From contig VYCF01000011.1 of assembly GCA_009844085.1 (NCBI GenBank), positions 1 to 64,000 of the forward strand: DNA of 64,000 nt, written 5' to 3'. Numbering within the stretch: position 1 is the stretch's first letter; the number at the start of each line of letters is the position of its first letter. This stretch comes from Gammaproteobacteria bacterium. Lineage in GTDB: Bacteria > Pseudomonadota > Gammaproteobacteria > Pseudomonadales > Pseudohongiellaceae. A program made the position numbers and the translations under genes. The notes below the pieces were generated by a model. That model was given only the letters and a program-made list of their open reading frames with translations. It ran no database searches and was not told the origin of the DNA. Shown here piece after piece: positions 58,114 to 64,000 of the stretch.

Positions 58114-59511
58114 TCAGTCTTCCCGTGTCCATTGTTCGCTCAAGCTCTCCCGGTCCACCGGTTGCCCGCGAAGATAAACTTCATCGATCAGCCGGGTGTT
58201 GTTTATGTCCTCTAGCGGATTGGCGTTAAGGATGACGAAATCCGCCGCCTTGCCTTCGCGCAACTCGCCCACGTCATCGAGCCCGAAAGCCGCCGCGGCG
58301 CGTGAAGTGCCGGCCACGAGAGCTTCCATCGGCGTCATCCCCATGCGCACGAACAAGGCGAGTTCGACGTGATCGGCATAGCCGAAGAAGTCTCCCACGG
58401 CGCCGGCGTCGGTGCCGAGGATAACCTGATCTTTCAGTTTGAGCAGATTGTCCGCGAGCATGGCCGAGCGTTGTTCTTCAGCGGCGCTGCGTTCGGCCGG
58501 GGGCGGCGAGTAGTTTTCGTTCAGCGATTCGAGCACCGAAGGCGGAACCTGATCATGGAAGTAAGGGTCGCGAAAAGCCGGAACGTACCAGGGCTCGCGC
58601 TTGGTGACCATGCCCAGGGTCGGGACGATGTAGACATTGTTGCGCCGGATCATTTCGAGATATTCATCGTCCACGGCGCGGTCGAAGGGCATGTGGATGA
58701 AGCGCCGGTTGCCCGCCGCGACCAGCGCCTTGTGATCCGCAAGAGTCATGGCGTGGGCGACGATGCGAATGTCCTGTCTCGCGGCTTCGTTCAATACCGC
58801 CCGGTAAGTATCGGGCGCCACCTTGATCTGCGCGCCGCGGCGCTCGTCCCGGTCATCGATCCATATCTTGGCGATCCGGTAACCGCGCGCGGCAAGTTCG
58901 CGCACGGTGCGGACCCCCTGCTCCGGATCCGCGACCGGATTCACTCCCCAATAATCGGGATCGTCGGTGAAACGCGGATTCGGGCCGCCCCCCGGCGATC
59001 CCAGGCCGGGCGAAAGGTGATAGCGGGCGCCGCCGACATTGCCTTTCCGCTGTTCGAGCTTTACGCGCAGCGCCACGTCTTCCTTGTCGCTGCCGGTGGA
59101 AATGATGGTGCCTACGCCGTAATAGGCATGTCGATAAAGATGATCGATCAGATTTTCGTCGGTGAAATATTGCGAGCCCCAGTTGCCGTAAGCCTCCCAG
59201 CCGAGATGGGCATGGGTGTTGACCAGGGCGGGGATGACTGTCTTGCCGGTCAGGTCGTGGGAAACGTCGCAGCCTGAATTCGCGGCGCCGGTATCGAGAA
59301 TGACGCCGCCGCGTATGCGCAGCGTCGCACTTTCGAGAATGTCACCCCTGCCGTCGATCAGGCGCGCATTCGAGAAACATTCGACCTGCGCCGCTCCCGC
59401 CCCGGCTGCCGACGTTTGTGCGAAAGCGCCGAGCGCCGCGGCAAGCAGGGCAAAGCCCGCGGGAACCGCGATCAGGCAGCGCCGAATCCGCATTATTGTT
59501 AACCGTTTCAC
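58114..59511 (-). CDS. Exported amidohydrolase family protein
   Basis: 465 residues from a GTG that overlaps the cupin stop (GTGA) and has GGAG upstream; an ATG 18 bp later lacks a ribosome site. A signal peptide (LIAVPAGFALLAAALGAFAQ) is followed by the metal-dependent barrel: VIPALVNTHAHLGWEAYGN (His-x-His), a Lys/His region (IAKIWIDDRD, RIVAHAMTLADHKALVAAG), LGTDAGAVGDFFG (metal Asp) and GELREGKAADFVILNANPL. It hydrolyses an unknown amide, ester or cyclic bond in the periplasm. The long open frame upstream is out of frame with real genes and not coding. Confidence 0.9.
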   Translation of the reverse strand: MKRLTIMRIRRCLIAVPAGFALLAAALGAFAQTSAAGAGAAQVECFSNARLIDGRGDILESATLRIRGGVILDTGAANSGCDVSHDLTGKTVIPALVNTHAHLGWEAYGNWGSQYFTDENLIDHLYRHAYYGVGTIISTGSDKEDVALRVKLEQRKGNVGGARYHLSPGLGSPGGGPNPRFTDDPDYWGVNPVADPEQGVRTVRELAARGYRIAKIWIDDRDERRGAQIKVAPDTYRAVLNEAARQDIRIVAHAMTLADHKALVAAGNRRFIHMPFDRAVDDEYLEMIRRNNVYIVPTLGMVTKREPWYVPAFRDPYFHDQVPPSVLESLNENYSPPPAERSAAEEQRSAMLADNLLKLKDQVILGTDAGAVGDFFGYADHVELALFVRMGMTPMEALVAGTSRAAAAFGLDDVGELREGKAADFVILNANPLEDINNTRLIDEVYLRGQPVDRESLSEQWTRED

Positions 59512-60125
59512 AAGCGCTCCGCGAGAAAGGCGGCCGAATCTTCGGCGTTCATCAGGGCGACCACCTTGTCGGGATCGACCCTGAAAGTGATATAGGTGGC
59601 ATGATCGGGAATCTCGATGAATTCGTGGCCCGTGCCCGCCGGAATCACGAACACGTCGCCCGCCTTGAGTTCCGTGGTAACTCCGTTGCGCACATCTCTG
59701 GCATTGTGTCCGGGGCCGTTGAGATTGGTTACGTTGTAACTGTCCGAGGCTCTTGGCACTGGGTCGACCAGTTCCGGCCCGGTCAGCACCGTGCCGCCGC
59801 CGGAGAGCATGTAGTAAATCTCGCTGACCAGGCTGTGTTCCGCGACCCGGTTGGCGCGCTCCGCCAGGGCGTTTCGATGCACGAGCGATACCTGCACCTG
59901 CGTACGCCCGACATCGAGCGAGCGAATCTGCATGTCGCCCACCGTTTCGCGCTGCCCCAGGCTCACGTATTGCTGAATTTCTTCCAGCGATACCAGCTCG
60001 GCCTGACACATGTCGCAGGAGGGCTCGACGGTACGTTGCGCCGTGATGCGGCCGGCGAGAAAAACCACCGGCAACAGCATGAGCAGCCATACCAGTATTC
60101 GAGAAAGTCTGTACGAAGAAGTCAT
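59508..60125 (-). CDS. Exported or membrane-anchored cupin protein
   Basis: 205 residues with an N-terminal signal-anchor (ILVWLLMLLPVVFLAGRI) and a CDMC pair soon after. The cupin barrel includes EIYYMLSGGGTVLTGPE and LKAGDVFVIPAGTGHEFIEI (second cupin motif with Pro-x-Gly-x-x-His). A metal-dependent role or a sugar/ligand-binding role is possible. It overlaps both neighbours by 4 bp, in the middle of a four-gene operon. Confidence 0.85.
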   Translation of the reverse strand: MTSSYRLSRILVWLLMLLPVVFLAGRITAQRTVEPSCDMCQAELVSLEEIQQYVSLGQRETVGDMQIRSLDVGRTQVQVSLVHRNALAERANRVAEHSLVSEIYYMLSGGGTVLTGPELVDPVPRASDSYNVTNLNGPGHNARDVRNGVTTELKAGDVFVIPAGTGHEFIEIPDHATYITFRVDPDKVVALMNAEDSAAFLAERL

Positions 60126-61057
60126 ATGGTTTTCTCCAGATAGGGCAAGCCTTCAAGTCCCGCGTGCCGTTCTCGCTCCAGGCTGGTTTGCCAGCCGGGC
60201 GGCTTGATGAAGCAATACAAAATCTCGCCGGCGGACCGGGCCGTTGTCAACTTGACGCCAAATCGCCAAAAGCCGTGAAACAGCACCGATACAGGGTCCT
60301 GGGACTTCAACGGCTTGGTGATCCCGTATTCGACCGGTTCGTCTTCAGGCTCGAACGTTCCGAAGATCCGGTCCCAGACGATCAGGCAGCCACCATAGTT
60401 CTTGTCGATGTATTGCTCGTTGCGGCCGTGATGCACCCGGTGATGCGACGGCGTACTGAACAGAAACTCGAACCACGCCGGCATCTTTTTGATCTTTTCG
60501 GTATGTATCCACGCCTGGTAAATCTGATTGGCGATAATGCCGATGAGAACCAGCGCCGGATCGAAGAAAAGAGTCAGCGGCAAGTGAACCAGCCCGGTGA
60601 AGAAACTGTCCAGCGGACCGAACCGGTAGGCCATGGGAATGTTAATGTAGTCCGAACTGTGGTGGACGGTGTGGGTGGCCCACATGACGTTGATTCGATG
60701 AAACGCCCGATGCTCCCAGTAATACCAGAAGTCGGTGGCCAGCAGCACGAGCAACACGCTGCCGATACTCCAGCCCACCTGATAAATGGCGTATTGCCCG
60801 TAAATTACGTTCCCCACAGAATAGATCGAACCGATGCCGATCAGCGTGGCGAGGTAGGCCATTACTGCGATAAGCGGCAAGGTGGCAATGCTGGAGATCG
60901 AATCCAGCACGTAATGCCAGCTCAATCTGCGCCGGTAGATGCGGGACACGATTTCCCAGGCGCCGATTGCCAGAATAAACGCAAGGAAATACAGTCCGTA
61001 AGCGTCGTAAATCTGGTAAACCTGCGTCTGAAACGGGGTCAGTTGTTCAGATTCCAT
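60122..61057 (-). CDS. Sterol desaturase/fatty acid hydroxylase family membrane enzyme
   Basis: 311 residues with several membrane helices and the di-iron His boxes H116-R-A-F-H120, H129-T-V-H-H133 and H205-H-R-V-H-H210. These enzymes hydroxylate or desaturate lipids using oxygen. First gene of the operon that continues with cupin, amidohydrolase and PQQ dehydrogenase. The substrate could be a lipid or sterol-like compound. Confidence 0.93.
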   Translation of the reverse strand: MESEQLTPFQTQVYQIYDAYGLYFLAFILAIGAWEIVSRIYRRRLSWHYVLDSISSIATLPLIAVMAYLATLIGIGSIYSVGNVIYGQYAIYQVGWSIGSVLLVLLATDFWYYWEHRAFHRINVMWATHTVHHSSDYINIPMAYRFGPLDSFFTGLVHLPLTLFFDPALVLIGIIANQIYQAWIHTEKIKKMPAWFEFLFSTPSHHRVHHGRNEQYIDKNYGGCLIVWDRIFGTFEPEDEPVEYGITKPLKSQDPVSVLFHGFWRFGVKLTTARSAGEILYCFIKPPGWQTSLERERHAGLEGLPYLEKTI

Positions 61058-61242
61058 CAGCTAGCTCTCGCATCCGGTCCAAGTTGTCCAGGTTCGCTCG
61101 CCTTCATCGTCGTTTCCGGCATGAATTGTGACATGAATATCCGCGATGAAGGAAACTCCCGCGAAGTCCGGTCCTTCTCCGACATCTTCAGATTGATTTA
61201 GATAGTATTGACCGTGTTCGTATCGAGACTGATTGTTTCAGG

Positions 61243-62409
61243 ATGTACGGGACGATGTCTGCTGATTTTGTTTTCCTGGTCTTGGACGCGTTTGCGGTGT
61301 TTGCCGTGGCGCTACTCGGCATTCAGTATCTCTGCCTATTGCCCAGGAACGCCAATGCCCAACTCCTGGGTGTGCTTTGTCTGGCTGCGGTCTGTCATGT
61401 CGTACTGGGAAGATACCAGTACGGGTTTTGGATTTCGGAGCCTTATCAGATAGCTCTGTCTCCTGTTTCCGAATCGATTCTGAACTTGCTGCGCAATACA
61501 GCCCCTGGTGTATTTCTCTTTCTTAGCCACTCGATGCTGCGTGACGGCAAGCGATTGCCAAAAACGCTTCTTGTCTTGTTTCTCGTGCAGTTGCTATTGG
61601 AGGAGCCAATCCATTTTGTGGTTGGTCCGGGCTTCCCGGCTGAGCGGTTACTGACTGAAATCGCGCCCACATTGTTGCAATCTCTCTTTCTCGGTTGGGC
61701 AATATTCTGGATCGTCGCCGAATGGCCATCGGACTTGATCGAAGCCCGGCGCGAACTGAGATTTCTATTCCTACTAGTCGTTGGCGTAAACATGTTGTTA
61801 GCCGGGTTGCTTCAACGGGTTGTCGTGCCGCAAAGTGAAATAGAAAACTACTTCGTGCACATGTTGCTGATGGCCATCAATACGCTGCTTGTCTGTGTAG
61901 TGCTTGTCCGCACGCTTGCTAGCGATAGCGCGCGCTTATTGCAAATTCCTGCGGAAATCCCCAGGACAGCGAAAAGCGAAGCGGTATCGCGAAGCGATCA
62001 GTTCACGCCGGTAAGTACAAAGGGCGGCGGCGAATCAACACGGCTGGTAGACACGCTATTCCGGCTTTTGGATGTCGACCGTGTCTATCGGCGTCCCAAG
62101 ATCTCCATACGATCCTTGGCGGATGACCTGAGGCTTCCCGAGTATCGGATGAGAAAGCTAATTCACGAAGAGTTGGGTTTTCGCAATTTCAATGCCTTTT
62201 TGCATCACTATCGTATCCGCGAGGCCTGTGAGATGCTGTCCGATCCGGATCAGGTACGGACACCGATTTTGACGATTGCGCTCACGGTAGGCTACCAGTC
62301 AATCAACACGTTCAATCGAGCATTTCGAGAAATCCTCGGCGAAACGCCTTCGACATTTCGCGCCAGATCCCTTGACGGTCCCGACGATTCGACCGTGAAG
62401 ACAATCTAA
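61243..62409 (+). CDS. Membrane-anchored AraC-type transcription regulator
   Basis: 388 residues. The N-terminal 230 residues contain about six or seven membrane helices (e.g. LDAFAVFAVALLGIQYLCLL, LLVLFLVQLLLEE, LFLLVVGVNMLLAGLLQRV), then a polar linker. The C-terminal AraC domain has two HTH units (ISIRSLADDLRLPEYRMRKL, and ILTIALTVGYQSINTFNRAF followed by PSTFR). It senses a signal at the membrane and regulates nearby genes. Candidates are the divergent sterol-desaturase operon or the export genes downstream. The start could also be Met5 (61255). Confidence 0.9.
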   Translation: MYGTMSADFVFLVLDAFAVFAVALLGIQYLCLLPRNANAQLLGVLCLAAVCHVVLGRYQYGFWISEPYQIALSPVSESILNLLRNTAPGVFLFLSHSMLRDGKRLPKTLLVLFLVQLLLEEPIHFVVGPGFPAERLLTEIAPTLLQSLFLGWAIFWIVAEWPSDLIEARRELRFLFLLVVGVNMLLAGLLQRVVVPQSEIENYFVHMLLMAINTLLVCVVLVRTLASDSARLLQIPAEIPRTAKSEAVSRSDQFTPVSTKGGGESTRLVDTLFRLLDVDRVYRRPKISIRSLADDLRLPEYRMRKLIHEELGFRNFNAFLHHYRIREACEMLSDPDQVRTPILTIALTVGYQSINTFNRAFREILGETPSTFRARSLDGPDDSTVKTI

Positions 62410-62560
62410 AAGCTTCACGAATTCTTCAAAACCTCCCTATTTTTTGAAATTGGCCATTTTTGACCAGTTTTTGGGGAGATTTGATCACGCAATTTGCCTG
62501 ATGCTCCACCTGCAGGGGCGTGCTTCATCAAGGCGCCGCAACCATAAGAGACGATCGATT

Positions 62561-63724
62561 ATGACTAATCGTGGCAAGCGAGAGTTGCTGGACGAACTCA
62601 AAATAGAACGGGACGGTCGATCCGGCGGTGATAATACGCAGCGAGATGCGAAATCTCCCTGGAAAAGACTATTTCCAAGTGTATTTGCCGTGGCGATCAG
62701 TAGTGGCTTGGTGGTGATGAACTGGCGCTCGATCGAATCTGCCGCGACAGGCGTATTCACGAATCCTGCGTCACAAGAGGAAATGATCGCCGACCTTGCA
62801 GTACAGGAATCTCCGGAACTATCTGGCCACTCTGCAGAAACGCTTGAACAGATCACGACGCTGACACCGGATGAGGCAGCCGCGTTCCCGAATCAAGATC
62901 TCGCCACGGTTCTTGATGCAACCGGCTACGTTGTTGCCCGAAGAACGGCAACTGTGGGCGCACAGGTCACAGGCAAACTTGAGAACGTGTTCGTCGAAGA
63001 AGGCGACCACGTACAGTCCGGCCAGGTAATCGCATTGCTTGATGATTCGGCTGCGCAAGCGGAATTTGCACTCGCCGAATCTCGATTGATGTCGGCCAAG
63101 TCACAATTGCGGGAACTTGAGATATCCATTGAGCACGCGGACAAGCGTCTGGCGCGTTCCGCGGAGTTGGCCAAGCGCCACCTCGTGAGCGAAGAGCGTT
63201 TGGATGACGACCGTCTCGCCAGAGATGGGTTGATCGCGAAACTACACAACGTTCAACACGAGATTGAAGTCGCGCGGCGCCAACGCGATGTGCGCGAGGT
63301 ACAGGTTGCCGACACCCGCATCCAAGCGCCTTTCTCCGGAGTGGTTATAGACAAGCTGGTTCATCCGGGTGAAGTGGTATCACCAATGTCGGCTGGAGGC
63401 GGATGGATAGCCACGATGGTCGACATGGATTCACTGGAAGTCGAGGTCGACATCAACGAAGCCTATCTGAATCGGGTTTTCCCGCATCAATCCGCAAGGG
63501 TCAGATTGAATGCCTACCCGGGCAATAGCTATGAAGCGCAAGTAGTAGCGATCGTCCCTACCGCGGATCGCAACCGAGCGACTGTAAGGGTACGCATCGG
63601 CCTGCTCGAAAAAGACGACCGGGTGCTGCCGAACATGGGGGTGCAGGTTGGATTCGTCGGCAAGGCTGGTGAAGTCGTTACCGGCGCACAAGTCAACAAG
63701 TTGGAATCGAGGAACGAATCATGA
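62561..63724 (+). CDS. Periplasmic adaptor subunit (MacA/HlyD-type membrane fusion protein)
   Basis: 387 residues from the ATG after AAGAGACGATC. One membrane helix ([15 protein letters not shown]) is followed by the lipoyl half [21 protein letters not shown], a coiled-coil hairpin (about 60 residues on each side of [14 protein letters not shown]), the second lipoyl half [20 protein letters not shown] and a beta-barrel domain. It links an inner-membrane transporter to an outer-membrane channel. Its stop overlaps the ABC ATPase start, so the transporter is of the MacAB/LolCDE-like kind. Confidence 0.92.
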   Translation: MTNRGKRELLDELKIERDGRSGGDNTQRDAKSPWKRLFPSVFAVAISSGLVVMNWRSIESAATGVFTNPASQEEMIADLAVQESPELSGHSAETLEQITTLTPDEAAAFPNQDLATVLDATGYVVARRTATVGAQVTGKLENVFVEEGDHVQSGQVIALLDDSAAQAEFALAESRLMSAKSQLRELEISIEHADKRLARSAELAKRHLVSEERLDDDRLARDGLIAKLHNVQHEIEVARRQRDVREVQVADTRIQAPFSGVVIDKLVHPGEVVSPMSAGGGWIATMVDMDSLEVEVDINEAYLNRVFPHQSARVRLNAYPGNSYEAQVVAIVPTADRNRATVRVRIGLLEKDDRVLPNMGVQVGFVGKAGEVVTGAQVNKLESRNES

Positions 63725-64000
63725 GTGAACTGATCAGATGCACAAACGTTTGCAAGGAATACCTTCGCGGAGCGGAGAAAGTTGAGGTGTTGCGCAATGT
63801 GGATTTATCGGTGAAACGCGGCGCATTCATCGCGTTGATGGGGCCATCCGGTTCAGGGAAGACGACTTTGCTCAATTTGATTGGCGGTCTCGATGCGCCA
63901 ACCTCGGGAGAAATTGAAGTCGATGGTCTGCGGCTGGATTCCGCGAACGCCAGATCCCTTGCCAGTTGGCGGGCTCAATCCGTCGGTTTCGTATTCCAGT
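63721..64000 (+). CDS. MacB/LolD-type ABC transporter ATPase, cut by the window edge
   Basis: The first 93 residues are visible. P-loop GPSGSGKT (41-48) and [16 protein letters not shown] identify the MacB/LolD subfamily. The ABC signature and Walker B lie beyond the window. The ATG overlaps the adaptor stop, so the two genes are coupled. Substrate (drug, lipoprotein or peptide) is unknown. Confidence 0.92.
   Translation, partial: MSELIRCTNVCKEYLRGAEKVEVLRNVDLSVKRGAFIALMGPSGSGKTTLLNLIGGLDAPTSGEIEVDGLRLDSANARSLASWRAQSVGFVFQ

Noticed and set aside
59512-60156. N-terminal extension of the amidohydrolase frame
   Set aside because: It lies over the cupin gene in another frame and is low-complexity; the GTG at 59511 fits signal peptide and overlap.

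Overview
The window reads as chromosome of an uncultured Gammaproteobacteria-like bacterium, probably marine or host-associated (moderate to low confidence, from gene content only). It is GC-rich and densely coded, with GTG and TTG starts. It carries many Sec- or Tat-exported oxidative enzymes, four PQQ quinoproteins, several c-type cytochrome domains, a sulfatase, a PhyH dioxygenase and a DUF1592/DUF1552/ankyrin trio. I found no tRNA, rRNA, transposase, integrase or CRISPR array.

Layout. 0-12.5 kb: secreted proteins (a beta-propeller protein with an unclear 5' end, a leucine-rich-repeat protein, a sulfatase). A haem/copper monooxygenase-like protein and a secreted protein follow on the minus strand. 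A plus-strand operon then holds a PQQ dehydrogenase, a cytochrome/propeller fusion and a secreted protein. 12.5-29.7 kb: a defence island. It has two giant P-loop (STAND-like) proteins with apparent nuclease domains, a TIGR02391/HEPN-like protein, a small membrane protein, and an overlapping operon of FitAB-type toxin-antitoxin plus type I restriction-modification (hsdM-hsdS-hsdR). hsdS is split by a GCAA tetranucleotide tract, the hallmark of phase variation. 29.7-30.6 kb: a junction with a perfect 20-bp inverted repeat, a decayed duplicate of the 3' end of the neighbouring ABC ATPase gene, and a coiled-coil membrane protein built on 11-residue repeats. 30.6-36.3 kb: a complete oligopeptide-type ABC importer operon (binding protein, two permeases, double ATPase). 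36.4-39.4 kb: PhyH dioxygenase, atypical SDR, and a convergent Gfo/Idh/MocA dehydrogenase. 39.6-43.5 kb: two tandem PQQ dehydrogenases. 43.5-48.8 kb: class II aldolase, GST-like protein, and three catabolic enzymes of usually cytoplasmic families that here carry export signals. 49.0-49.7 kb: a second antitoxin/PIN toxin pair. 50-56 kb: a PEBP protein, then DUF1592, DUF1552 and ankyrin genes. 56.1-61.1 kb: a minus-strand operon of sterol-desaturase-like protein, cupin, amidohydrolase and a fourth PQQ dehydrogenase. 61.2-64 kb: a membrane-anchored AraC regulator and the start of a MacA/MacB-like export operon cut by the right edge.

Reading it together: the backbone looks like a periplasmic oxidation lifestyle, with quinoproteins and cytochromes passing electrons to the respiratory chain, exported enzymes processing keto- or hydroxy-acids, and an importer beside oxygenase and dehydrogenase genes. 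The 17-kb defence block interrupts it. The best candidates for something undescribed are the HTH-STAND / nuclease-STAND / HEPN trio (12.7-22.4 kb) and the repeat-switched hsdS, whose state should also affect translational coupling to hsdR.
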